Positions 16,795 through 25,154 of a stretch of DNA of 64,000 nucleotides are shown here, one piece after another. Both the position numbers and the translations under genes were made by a program. The DNA is from an uncultured Lentisphaeria bacterium (GTDB lineage: Bacteria > Verrucomicrobiota > Lentisphaeria > Victivallales > UBA1829), in contig CASDPB010000035.1 of assembly GCA_949282305.1 (NCBI GenBank), forward strand, positions 30,073 through 94,072, read 5' to 3'. Positions within the stretch are counted from its first letter, which is position 1. The number at the start of each line of letters is the position of its first letter. The notes under the pieces were generated by a model. The model was not told the DNA's origin. It saw only the letters and a program-made list of their open reading frames with translations, and did not search any database.

Positions 16795-17790
16795 ATGAGC
16801 GATGAAATAAAAGTTATTGTGATTCTCGGACCTACCGCATGTGGGAAAACGTCATTTGCAGTCCGCCTGGCGGCGCAGATCAACGGCGCGATTGTCAGCG
16901 TCGATTCCCGCCAGCTTTACCGCGGGCTTGATCTCGGGAGCGGAAAGGACATCGGAGAATATACGCTGCCTTCCGGCGAGACCGTGGAGCATCGCCTGAT
17001 TGATATTGCGGAGCCGGACAGCGAATACAATCTTGCGGAATTCATGCGCGACTGCCGGAAGGCGGTGCAGGACATCCATGCGGAACAGCGGGTGCCGGTG
17101 CTGGCAGGCGGGACTGCGCTGTATCTTGATGCGGTTCTGCGCAATTATTCGCTTCAGGGCGGTGCGCCGGATTCGGCGGAGCGGGCGGTGCTGCGTTCCA
17201 TGAGCCTCGGCGAACTGCAGGCAAAATTACGGGAGCTGGAGCCGGATTCCGTGATCCTGCGCAGGGAACCGGACAACCGGACACGTGTCATACGCCGGAT
17301 TGAAATCCTGACGGGACGGCCGGATGAATCTCTGCTCGCGGAGGCGAATGCGCCGTCCGCAGACTGGAAATTCCTGGTGATCGGTGTCCTGCGCGACCGT
17401 GCGGAGGTGCATCGGAGGATTGAGGAGCGTCTGGACGCCCGGCTGAATGCCGGAATGCTGGACGAGGCGCGTTATCTTCATGATGTCAGGGGACTCTCCT
17501 GGGAGCGCCTGGAGTTTTTCGGTCTGGAATACCGTTATATGGCGCTTCATCTTCAGGAAAAGCTGACTTGCCGGGAAATGCGGGATCAGCTTCTGGTCAA
17601 AATACGCCAGTTCGCAAAGAGGCAGGATTCCTGGTTCCGCAATATGGAGCGCAACGGCATTCCGATTCACTGGATCCGCCCGGAGGCATTCGCCGAGGCG
17701 GAGACGCTGTCCCGGGACTTCCTTGCCGGAAAAGAGCTCCCGGAACCGGAATTCAGGCTGTCGGAGACTTTTTACGGACCGAAAAGCTGA
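16795..17790 (+). CDS. miaA: tRNA dimethylallyltransferase
   Basis: The protein transfers an isopentenyl group to A37 of tRNAs that read U-starting codons. It has the P-loop GPTACGKTSFA, SVDSRQLYRGLDLGSGK, AGGTALYLDAVL, the RRIEILTGRP segment and the C-terminal KIRQFAKRQDSWFR. From this start it has 331 residues, slightly longer than the usual 300-316. An ATG 14 codons earlier (16753) is also in frame; neither has a strong ribosome binding site, and the later start is chosen because family members begin close to the P-loop. It is divergent from lpxC. Confidence 0.92.
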   Translation: MSDEIKVIVILGPTACGKTSFAVRLAAQINGAIVSVDSRQLYRGLDLGSGKDIGEYTLPSGETVEHRLIDIAEPDSEYNLAEFMRDCRKAVQDIHAEQRVPVLAGGTALYLDAVLRNYSLQGGAPDSAERAVLRSMSLGELQAKLRELEPDSVILRREPDNRTRVIRRIEILTGRPDESLLAEANAPSADWKFLVIGVLRDRAEVHRRIEERLDARLNAGMLDEARYLHDVRGLSWERLEFFGLEYRYMALHLQEKLTCREMRDQLLVKIRQFAKRQDSWFRNMERNGIPIHWIRPEAFAEAETLSRDFLAGKELPEPEFRLSETFYGPKS

Positions 17791-17856
17791 CTGCATCCTC
17801 CGCAAGGCGTTTTTTTCGCATTGGACGGGTCATGCTGCCGTTTTTCCCCGCGGCGG

Positions 17857-18888
17857 TTATTTCCAGAATGCGCCGACCCGTTCTCTGGCGTTGTCCGCAA
17901 GATTGCGGTAGAAAAAGTAGATGTCGTTCATGTGGTAGACACCTTTCCCCATCAGTTCGGAGTCGTATTTGCCCGGTTTTGCGGGAACGACGATCAATGC
18001 GCCTGTTTCCGGGTTGATGACCGCGCTGCAGAAATTCTTCTCTTCTGAGACGATGTGGTTTTTCCCGTCGAAGAAGACCGCGCCCCTGTTCATGGAGGCA
18101 TCCGCCTTGCTGTCGTCCGTGCGCCAGTTCAGCGGATTGATGCAATAGGTGTCCGGACCGGTGAAAATTGACTTGACCGCGTCCGGAGATTCCGAATTGT
18201 AGCAGATGACGACGCCGGTGTCGCAGGCGCCGCGTGCAAGGCGGATGTGCGGATGATCGGGGAACGTTTTCGGCATTTTCGGATAGCCGATCAGGTAGGC
18301 GGCGACGAGCCTGCCGCGGATTTTCGGATCTCTGAATTCGCTTTTCATGAGTTCCAGCAGAACCATGGCGCCCTGACTGTGCCCGAAGAGAATGAACGGA
18401 CGACCCTTGTTGTAATGTTCCAGGTAATAGCGGAACGCCTTGCGGATGTCTTCGATTCCGAGTCTGGTGTAGACCTGATCTTCCGGTTTTGCCGCCGCTT
18501 CCCTGATGACCCTGAAATACTCGCCCTGACGGTAATAGGGGGCGTAAATCGTGCCGATGTCTGAAAAAACGCCTGTCTGCTGCGCCGCAATGTTTACGGC
18601 TTTTTCCCGGACGGACGGGCTGCTCCAGTCCATATAGGGATGATCTTCATGGGCGACAATTGTCGGGTAAACGTAAAAGACGTCGACTTCGCGCGGCGGA
18701 GTATGGGCATCCGGCAGGATGATCCAGTTCCCCGGACGGGAGTAATCGACGGAGACATTGACGTTGCGCAGCTCCTCCGAGGACGGGACGCCGCCGGCAC
18801 AGCCGCCCGCGATGAACATTGCGGGCAGAAGAAGCAGCGCCGCCGGGAGAAGCCGGAGAAACAGAAATTTTCTGATGCGGGAGATCAT
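17857..18888 (-). CDS. Lipoprotein alpha/beta hydrolase, DUF3089 family
   Basis: The 343-residue protein has a lipoprotein signal: a long hydrophobic segment ending MFIAGGC, so cysteine 30 would carry the lipid. The nucleophile elbow FGHSQGAM, preceded by KAFRYYLEHYNKGRPFILF, and the early VFYVYPTIV segment fit DUF3089, a family of lipase/esterase-like proteins of unknown substrate. It starts 1 base from the stop of the SGNH hydrolase gene upstream, so the two are translated as a pair. Confidence 0.8.
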   Translation of the reverse strand: MISRIRKFLFLRLLPAALLLLPAMFIAGGCAGGVPSSEELRNVNVSVDYSRPGNWIILPDAHTPPREVDVFYVYPTIVAHEDHPYMDWSSPSVREKAVNIAAQQTGVFSDIGTIYAPYYRQGEYFRVIREAAAKPEDQVYTRLGIEDIRKAFRYYLEHYNKGRPFILFGHSQGAMVLLELMKSEFRDPKIRGRLVAAYLIGYPKMPKTFPDHPHIRLARGACDTGVVICYNSESPDAVKSIFTGPDTYCINPLNWRTDDSKADASMNRGAVFFDGKNHIVSEEKNFCSAVINPETGALIVVPAKPGKYDSELMGKGVYHMNDIYFFYRNLADNARERVGAFWK

Positions 18889-18889
18889 T

Positions 18890-19501
18890 TTACATTCTCC
18901 ATGCCCTGACGATGGTTTCGGAGATCAGCCTGTAGCCATCCTCCGTCGGATGCGTGCCGTCGCGGGTGAGCAGGAGTCCGGTATGCCCCGGATGCTTCGC
19001 CCATTCCTCCCGGAACATGGCGTCCAGCGGGACGAAACGCGCTTTTGTTTCATTTGCCGCCTGGCGCGCCGCCAGACAATACAGCGAAAGAATGTCCCCC
19101 TGTTCTTCGAAGGTTGCGCCCTCGAATGCCGCAAGCGGAGTCGCAATTGAGACTTTACGGATTCCCGCCTGACGCGCCAGATGGGTCATCCAGACGAGGT
19201 TGCAGCGGTAGGCTTCCGGGGAAATCATCGGTTCATCCGCCCAGCACCCGCGCCCGACTGCGGCGTCATTGGCGCCGAGCAGGATGGAAAGCGCATCCGG
19301 TTTTCTGTCCAGGACATCCGCCTGGAATCGTGTCAGCGCCCATGGCGTCTTGTCGCCGCCGCGCCCGGCGTTGACAACCTGGTTTTCCGTCAGTTTTTCC
19401 TGCAGGAATGAAACATATCCCGGAGTTGCCGCCGTAAGGCTGTCTCCGAAACATACGACTGTCTCACCGGGTTCCAGAAATCTGTGTTCAAGGTCAAGCA
19501 T
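18890..19501 (-). CDS. SGNH/GDSL-type esterase
   Basis: The 203-residue protein has the four SGNH blocks: FGDSLTA (nucleophile serine), NAGRGGDKT, LLGANDA and the catalytic pair in TRDGTHPTEDGY. No signal peptide is seen, so it appears cytoplasmic. Enzymes of this group remove acyl, often acetyl, groups from sugars or lipids; the substrate here is unknown. The ATG follows AAGGAG by 7 bases, and the DUF3089 gene follows immediately. Confidence 0.85.
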   Translation of the reverse strand: MLDLEHRFLEPGETVVCFGDSLTAATPGYVSFLQEKLTENQVVNAGRGGDKTPWALTRFQADVLDRKPDALSILLGANDAAVGRGCWADEPMISPEAYRCNLVWMTHLARQAGIRKVSIATPLAAFEGATFEEQGDILSLYCLAARQAANETKARFVPLDAMFREEWAKHPGHTGLLLTRDGTHPTEDGYRLISETIVRAWRM

Positions 19502-19536
19502 ACATCGTCTCCTTGGTGTTAATCGCTGAATGCGGT

Positions 19537-19565
19537 TTGATTTTTCAATGGAAAAATACTATACT
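19537..19565 (+). promoter_or_regulatory. Predicted promoter of the DNA glycosylase gene
   Basis: TTGATT (19537-19542), a 17-base spacer and TATACT (19560-19565) lie 38 bases before the start codon. Confidence 0.6.
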
Positions 19566-19603
19566 ACCATGTCCATGGACATTTCAAGAAGGAGTCGGAA
19601 AAT

Positions 19604-20110
19604 ATGGATGAAAAAACATCGTTCCCGCCCTGTGCGGAAAACGGTGCGGAGGTGCTTCTGCTGGGGTCGATGCCGGGGGAGGAATCACTGCGCCGGCAGG
19701 AATATTACGCATACCGGCATAATGCGTTCTGGAAGATCATGGGGATTCTGTTTTCCTTTGACCCCGGACTGCCCTATGAGGAGCGTCTTGCCGCATTGAA
19801 ACGGAACCGGATCGCCTTGTGGGATACCCTGAAATACTGCAGACGGGAAGGAAGCCTGGATACAAAAATCAGGGAGCCCGTCCCCAATGACATCCCGGGG
19901 CTTTTGAAACGCTGTCCGACGATTCGCCATATTTTCTGCAACGGGACGGCTTCTCATAATTTCCTGAAACGGTTTCTGCCGGAAGTGTTCCACGGTCCGA
20001 TTCCCGTGACGCGCCTCCCGTCGACGAGCCCTGCCGCCGCAGTCTATTCCTTTGAACAGAAACTGAACGCCTACCGGATCATTGCCGACGTTCTTGCCGG
20101 AAAGCCGTGA
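19604..20110 (+). CDS. DNA-deoxyinosine (hypoxanthine) glycosylase, UDG superfamily
   Basis: The 168-residue protein has the motifs of the HDG branch of uracil-DNA glycosylases: LLLGSMPGEESLRRQEYYAY near the start, HNAFWKIMG, LWDTL, the FCNGT segment and TRLPSTSPAAA. Members of this branch remove hypoxanthine, and in some cases uracil, from DNA after deamination. AAGGAG lies 9 bases before the ATG. It is a single-gene transcript, divergent from the SGNH gene. Confidence 0.85.
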   Translation: MDEKTSFPPCAENGAEVLLLGSMPGEESLRRQEYYAYRHNAFWKIMGILFSFDPGLPYEERLAALKRNRIALWDTLKYCRREGSLDTKIREPVPNDIPGLLKRCPTIRHIFCNGTASHNFLKRFLPEVFHGPIPVTRLPSTSPAAAVYSFEQKLNAYRIIADVLAGKP

Positions 20111-20261
20111 GAAGTTTTTGGAATCATCATCCGGATTTGAATCTGCAAATTTCATTTTTTCATTTGCTTTTTCCGGAGAGCGGGTTAGGTTATGGACAGA
20201 AAGAAACTGTTTTCCGTTTTGAAATGCGGCGGAGAACGGACAACCAAAGGGGGATCGCATC

Positions 20262-21734
20262 ATGTTTCGCAAATCAGCAGCTTTGTTTCCGCGGACTGCG
20301 GGCATTTTTCTTGTTTCCGCGTTTTTTCTCTTTCAGGTTTCCGCGGAGGAGGAACAGCCTGTTCCGAAGTTCCGTGTTTTCAAGCTGGCACATAAGCAGG
20401 CGCATGAACGGACATTCACGGGAGAAGTCTCGTATGCGAAGACGGCGGATATTTCTTTTGAATGCAAGGGGCGCCTGACGTATGTCGCGCCGCTGGGGAA
20501 ATACGTCCAATGCGAAGTGCTCGACATGGAGGGCGGCATTGCATTGAAGGGAGATCTGCTGGCTCGTCTGGACACCGATATACCGCAGAGCGACGTCAAG
20601 ATTGCAAAAGTCCTTCTTGACAGGGCGTCCGCGGTTCTCAAGGACAAGGCGGACAACTATGAGCGCGACCGCGCCCTTTCGCAGAAAAATGTCGTAAGCA
20701 GAAGGCAATATGACGAAACGACCATGCTCTATACCACGGCTCTCAGCGACAAGGAGAAAGCGGCGCTTGACCTGGTGCGGGCGCAGCAGGTGCTGGATGC
20801 GTGTTTCATCTGGGCGCCGTTCAATGCGGTGATAACGGAGGTCTACCGTTCGGAGGGCGGTTCGGTCGATGTCGGAGATCCGATATTGAAGATCAGCATG
20901 ATTGATCCCGTCAAGATCACGATCGCTCTGCCGCAGGAGGCGCTGGCACAGTTTTCCGGCGCAACCCGGATTCTTGTTTATCCGCTGGATTCGGAGGAGC
21001 CTGTCATCGCATGGAGCGAGGGACCCGATCTTTCCGTAGGCAAGGTGGTCTGCTATGCCAACAATCCCCTGATGGAACCCGAGGTGGTTGCGCCGGACGG
21101 CAGGAAAATTGCAATCGTCGATAACTTGAGCGGCATTCGGATCATTCCGGAGAAATTGAAGATTGCGCCTGTCTGGGTTGCGGATGAGACGATCAGGAAG
21201 GACCGGGACGGATATTTTGTCTGGAGGATCAGGGATCTGAAGGAGAGATACCCCGAACATGCGATTCCGAAGATCATGCGGCTGGAGAAAGTGCGGGTGG
21301 TTCCGCAGAATCTGATTATGCAGTACGGAAATAACTTCCTCCGCGGTTTGAAGACGGACGCCGGACTGAAGAAAAACGACATCCTGGTCGGGGATGTTCC
21401 GGCGGGAGTCCAGCCGGGGGATAAGGTGGTGTACCATCGCAAGAGACACCGTTTCCAGATCGGGGAAAAGGTGACTGTGCGTTTTGCCAGCGGTTATAAC
21501 AGCAACGTGTTCACGGTTCCTGAAAGTCTCCTTTCCAGAAGCGGAACGGGTTCCGGTTATCATGTGACACTCCGGGACGGCGGCCGCACCCGCGTGCTTC
21601 CCGTTACGCTGCTGGGGAAATTCGAGGGGAAGGCGCGAATCTATTCCGCAGACCTGAAGGAGGGAATGGAGTTGCTGGAACCTGTCGCGGGGCGGAATAT
21701 TTCCGACGGAGACCGCGTTGCTGCGGAGCAATGA
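20262..21734 (+). CDS. HlyD/RND-type periplasmic adaptor protein
   Basis: The 490-residue protein has a signal peptide (IFLVSAFFLFQVSAEE), a lipoyl/barrel-sandwich half (SFECKGRLTYVAP), an alpha-hairpin (DVKIAKVLLDRASAVLKDKADNYERD) and the return strand FIWAPFNAVITEVYRSEGGSVDVGDPILKI, the pattern of membrane-fusion proteins of tripartite efflux pumps. A long insert follows (about residues 230-390). No inner-membrane pump or outer-membrane channel gene lies beside it, so its partners must be elsewhere. AAAGGGGG precedes the ATG. Confidence 0.8.
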   Translation: MFRKSAALFPRTAGIFLVSAFFLFQVSAEEEQPVPKFRVFKLAHKQAHERTFTGEVSYAKTADISFECKGRLTYVAPLGKYVQCEVLDMEGGIALKGDLLARLDTDIPQSDVKIAKVLLDRASAVLKDKADNYERDRALSQKNVVSRRQYDETTMLYTTALSDKEKAALDLVRAQQVLDACFIWAPFNAVITEVYRSEGGSVDVGDPILKISMIDPVKITIALPQEALAQFSGATRILVYPLDSEEPVIAWSEGPDLSVGKVVCYANNPLMEPEVVAPDGRKIAIVDNLSGIRIIPEKLKIAPVWVADETIRKDRDGYFVWRIRDLKERYPEHAIPKIMRLEKVRVVPQNLIMQYGNNFLRGLKTDAGLKKNDILVGDVPAGVQPGDKVVYHRKRHRFQIGEKVTVRFASGYNSNVFTVPESLLSRSGTGSGYHVTLRDGGRTRVLPVTLLGKFEGKARIYSADLKEGMELLEPVAGRNISDGDRVAAEQ

Positions 21735-21751
21735 ATCCGGGAGTGTCCCTG

Positions 21752-22939
21752 TCAGAGGTCAATCATGGATTGTTTTTCCCTATGGACATAGATGGAGTGA
21801 ACGATTCCGAGGTAGATCAGCGTCGCCACCAGAAACGTTCCCCCGTAACTGACCAGGGGGAGGGGAAGCCCGGTAACAGGAGTCAGGCGGATGCTCATTC
21901 CGATGTTGATGACGGAATGGAAGAAGATTACAGTTGCGACTCCGATGCACAGATAGCGCCCGAAATCGTCAGCCGCCAGCAACGCGGTTCGCAGAATGGA
22001 AAACAGCAGGAGCATGAACATCAGCACGACGAACAGCGAGCCGATGAATCCTGTTTCCTCCGCGATGACGGGAAAGATGAAGTCGGAGTTGGAAACCGTC
22101 TGCGGCAGATACCCCATGGGATTCTGCGTGCTCTGCATGAATCCTTTCCCCGTGAGCCCGCCGCTTCCGATTGCCATTTCCGCCTGCAGCTGATTCCAGC
22201 CGCGGTTCTGCGGATCGCGTTCGGGCTGAAGAAAAACCAGGATGCGTTCTTTCTGATAATCCTTCAGTGAAAAATATGCCGCCGGAAGGACGATGAGGGC
22301 GACTGCCCCCAGAATGATGAGATAGCGCCATTTCAGGCGTGCCGCAAATGCCATGAACCCGACGATCGGAATCAGGATGACCGCGGTTCCAAGATCCGGC
22401 TGCTTCTTGATCAGGAAAAACGGCACCGCGACGATTGCGAGAACCGGGAGCATCCAGAGAAATTTATTGATGTCCGCACCTTTCATGGAAAGAATCCACG
22501 CACATGCGAGAACGATTGACAGTTTTGCGACTTCCGCCGGCTGGAAGTTGATCGGTCCGAACTCAATCCAGCTGCGTGCACCGAAATACTTGACTCCGTG
22601 AAACAGCACGTAGACCAGCAGAAGCACACTGACCGGATACAGAAACGCGGAGGCGGGCCCGAACCAGCGGTAATCAATGAACGAGAACGCAATCCAGAAA
22701 GTCAGACCGATTCCCATGTAAAGCAGGTGGCGTTTCCAGAAGGTCGCCGCGGCGAATCCTCCGACCTGCTGTCCTATTCCGTAAACAAAGAGTGCGCCGA
22801 TTGCCAGAAGAATCAGCATGGGAATGATCTGCAGCAGATCTATGTGATAAAAGAAATTGGCGCAGAATGACCGGAACCGGCCGGGAGCGTCGTGTTTACC
22901 CTGTTGCAGGTCATAATTTTGTGGAACAGAATGTTTCAT
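21752..22939 (-). CDS. rodA: Rod shape-determining SEDS glycosyltransferase
   Basis: The 395-residue protein has about ten membrane segments and SEDS signatures: GARSWIEFGPINFQPAEVAKL, QPDLGTAVILIPI, NQLQAEMAIGSGGLTGKGF, the SDFIFPVIAEETGFIG segment and TGLPLPLVSYGG. It polymerises lipid II along the cell wall during elongation. The Q-x-A-x-GSG-G and FxVIAEE segments fit RodA, but no mreB, mreC or pbp2 is beside it. The start has a poor ribosome binding site. Confidence 0.9.
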   Translation of the reverse strand: MKHSVPQNYDLQQGKHDAPGRFRSFCANFFYHIDLLQIIPMLILLAIGALFVYGIGQQVGGFAAATFWKRHLLYMGIGLTFWIAFSFIDYRWFGPASAFLYPVSVLLLVYVLFHGVKYFGARSWIEFGPINFQPAEVAKLSIVLACAWILSMKGADINKFLWMLPVLAIVAVPFFLIKKQPDLGTAVILIPIVGFMAFAARLKWRYLIILGAVALIVLPAAYFSLKDYQKERILVFLQPERDPQNRGWNQLQAEMAIGSGGLTGKGFMQSTQNPMGYLPQTVSNSDFIFPVIAEETGFIGSLFVVLMFMLLLFSILRTALLAADDFGRYLCIGVATVIFFHSVINIGMSIRLTPVTGLPLPLVSYGGTFLVATLIYLGIVHSIYVHREKQSMIDL

Positions 22940-22977
22940 GAAGCCGCCACCGCAGAGGAAAATGCAAGGATCAGGAA

Positions 22978-23005
22978 CGCGGAACCGCCGGAAGACGGTT
23001 CCGCG
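22978..23005 (-). terminator. Hairpin after purA
   Basis: CGCGGAACCG (22978-22987) and CGGTTCCGCG (22996-23005) form a perfect 10-bp stem with an 8-base loop, just after the purA stop. There is no T-run, so it may be a weak or processing-type terminator between purA and rodA. Confidence 0.5.
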
Positions 23006-23015
23006 CGGGAAAACG

Positions 23016-24287
23016 TTATTTTCTGAATGTCTGCTCGCGCTTCGGTCCGACTGAAATAATGCCGATCCTGGCGTCCAGCAGTTCCGCTACACGATTGAGA
23101 TATTTCCGCGCGTTTTCGGGCAGGTCATCCCAGGAGCGTGCGGCGCTTGTAGACTGTTTCCAGCCGGGGAGCGTCTCGTAAACGGGCTCAATGCGTTTCA
23201 TGAGTTCCGTATCCGCCGGAGAATGTTCCGTGATTTCTCCGTCGATTCTGTATGCGGTGCAGATTTTGATTTCATCCAGATCATCCAGGACGTCGAGCTT
23301 TGTCACGGCGAGATAATCCACGCCGTTGATCATGCAGCTGTGACGGGAGCCGACAATGTCGAGCCAGCCGCAGCGGCGGGGGCGTCCGGTCGTCGCGCCG
23401 AATTCGCCGCCTTTTGTGCGGAGATGTTCTCCGAGCTCATCGTTCAGTTCTGTGGGGAAGGGACCTTCGCCGACGCGGGTCGTGTAGGCTTTCAGAACGC
23501 CCCATACCATGTCTATTGCCTTCGGCGGAACTCCGGCGCCGGTGCAGGCGGCGCCGCTGATGGTATTGCTGCTTGTGACATAGGGATAAGTTCCGTGGTC
23601 AATGTCGAGGAACATCGCCTGTGCGCCTTCAAAGAGAATGTTGCGTCCGGCTTTGATTGCCGCGTTGACCTCGACAACGGAGTCCTTGATGTAGGGTTTC
23701 AGGTATTCACATGCCGCCCATACCTTTTCAAATGCGGAGTCGGCGTCGACGGCAGCGGCTCCGTGCGGGACGTAGAGTTTGTTGTAATAAGCGGCTTCAT
23801 CGCGGAAGTGCTTTTCAAAACGTGCCTTGTCGAGAATTTCACAGGCGCGGAGACCGGTGCGCGCCATTTTTGCCATGTAAGAGGGACCGATGCCCTTTTT
23901 GGTGGTTCCGATTTTCTTGGAGGGATCCGCCGTGTTTTCATTGAATGCGTCCAGCTCCTTGTGCCAGGGCATGATGAGCTGGCAGCGTGCGGAAAGCTGA
24001 ATGTGGGAGAGATCGACGCCGCGCGCCGCAAGCCCCTTCATCTCTTCCATCAGCCCGACGGGATCCACCACGACGCCGTTTGCGATGACGCAGTCTGTGC
24101 CTTGATAAAGAATTCCGGATGGAACCAGATGAAGCACAAATTTTTCCGTGCCGTTTTCGACCGTGTGTCCAGCATTGTTCCCACCTTGAAAACGGACAAC
24201 CATATCCACTGATTTTGTAAGGACATCAATGATTTTGCCCTTGCCTTCGTCGCCCCATTGTAATCCAACAAGAATGCTAACAGACAT
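23016..24287 (-). CDS. purA: Adenylosuccinate synthase
   Basis: The 423-residue protein (E. coli 432) converts IMP and aspartate to adenylosuccinate using GTP. It has the N-terminal signature LVGLQWGDEGKGKIID, the NNAGHTV motif, GTTKKGIGP, GTYPYVTSS and the C-terminal region LPGWKQST. The frame is open for 49 more codons upstream, but MSVSILVGLQWGDEGKG is the family N-terminus, so the ATG at 24285-24287 is used. A promoter is predicted at 24340-24367. rodA follows after a hairpin. Confidence 0.96.
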   Translation of the reverse strand: MSVSILVGLQWGDEGKGKIIDVLTKSVDMVVRFQGGNNAGHTVENGTEKFVLHLVPSGILYQGTDCVIANGVVVDPVGLMEEMKGLAARGVDLSHIQLSARCQLIMPWHKELDAFNENTADPSKKIGTTKKGIGPSYMAKMARTGLRACEILDKARFEKHFRDEAAYYNKLYVPHGAAAVDADSAFEKVWAACEYLKPYIKDSVVEVNAAIKAGRNILFEGAQAMFLDIDHGTYPYVTSSNTISGAACTGAGVPPKAIDMVWGVLKAYTTRVGEGPFPTELNDELGEHLRTKGGEFGATTGRPRRCGWLDIVGSRHSCMINGVDYLAVTKLDVLDDLDEIKICTAYRIDGEITEHSPADTELMKRIEPVYETLPGWKQSTSAARSWDDLPENARKYLNRVAELLDARIGIISVGPKREQTFRK

Positions 24288-24339
24288 TTTTCTAAATTCC
24301 AGATTTTGCAGTTTAGTGTTTAAAAACGAAACATCAGTC

Positions 24340-24367
24340 ACTATATAACAAACCAGCGCTTTTTCAA
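24340..24367 (-). promoter_or_regulatory. Predicted promoter of purA
   Basis: On the minus strand TTGAAA (24367-24362), a 16-base spacer and TATAGT (24345-24340) lie about 55 bases upstream of the purA start. Confidence 0.5.
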
Positions 24368-24471
24368 TCCCGGATTGCAGAAAAATTGTGGAAAGAAAAT
24401 CACTGGATTCCGCATTTTTACAGTGTCCGGGCAAAGCCCGGGACAGCCCCGGACTTGTCGGAAGAGACCGC

Positions 24472-25125
24472 TTACCGCTTTATCTGCGTTCCCTTTGTCC
24501 TGCCGGATGCGTCGCGGTAAATGACCCGGTTCCCGACTTTCGTCGAGGAGCCTGTGACTCTTCCGGATGCGTCGCGATAGGTCGTGATGTTTCCGTTGGT
24601 TGTCGCAGACCCCGTGATTCTGCCGGATGCGTCGCGGTATGTCGTGCGGTTGCCGGTTGTGGTGGAGGAGCCGACGGCGGCACCGCGATCATTGCGGTAT
24701 GTCGTGTAGTCGCCGCTGGTCGTCGCCGTTCCCACCGTGGCGCCCTGCGCATTGCTGTAACGTGTCACGTTGCCTGTTGTCGTCGCTCTGCCCCGAGTCG
24801 CTCCGCGGCTGTCGAGGAAGGTGGAACCGGACGGTTCCCCGCCGGTCAGGGCAAAGGCGCCGAGAATGAGAAACACGATCACGACAACCAGCAGAACGGA
24901 CGGCAGACAGCCGGAAGAGCTTCTGTCATGCTTACCCGGTTCCCAGCGGGCGCCGCAGTTGGCGCAGACCATTTCCACATCTCCGCCTCCGAGAAGTCCG
25001 AGCAGGAGCCCGATCCAGCCGAACAGAACCAGGCCCAGACAGCCGCATCCCATGTCATAATTCTTGCGAACCGGCGAAAACTGTGTCGAACCGCACTGCG
25101 GACAGCGAACTTGAGTCTCTTCCAT
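24472..25125 (-). CDS. Zinc-ribbon membrane protein with 20-residue tandem repeats
   Basis: The 217-residue protein has three parts. Residues 1-70 form a zinc ribbon (RCPQCGS and VCANCGA) interrupted by a hydrophobic stretch (GCLGLVLFGWIGLLLGLLGG). A transmembrane helix follows (SVLLVVVIVFLILGAFAL, about 76-93). From about residue 101 to the end there are nearly six 20-residue repeats of the form YRDASGRxxGSxTTxGNxTT; the last three share YRDASGR exactly. The repeats should lie outside the membrane and may form a beta-rich rod. The function is unknown. AAAGGAG precedes the ATG and aroA ends 29 bases upstream, so it is probably co-transcribed with aroA. Confidence 0.75.
   Translation of the reverse strand: MEETQVRCPQCGSTQFSPVRKNYDMGCGCLGLVLFGWIGLLLGLLGGGDVEMVCANCGARWEPGKHDRSSSGCLPSVLLVVVIVFLILGAFALTGGEPSGSTFLDSRGATRGRATTTGNVTRYSNAQGATVGTATTSGDYTTYRNDRGAAVGSSTTTGNRTTYRDASGRITGSATTNGNITTYRDASGRVTGSSTKVGNRVIYRDASGRTKGTQIKR
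24487..24822 (-). repeat. 60-bp tandem repeats coding for YRDASGR units
   Basis: About 5.7 units of 60 bp encode the 20-residue repeats of the zinc-ribbon protein. The downstream units are the most alike in DNA as well as protein, which suggests recent duplication at the 3' end. Confidence 0.65.
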
Positions 25126-25154
25126 AATTGTTTCTCCTTTCCAAGTCTGAAAAT

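Noticed and set aside
22353..22601. Plus-strand frames inside rodA
   Set aside because: They are antisense to conserved SEDS membrane helices and have no features of their own.
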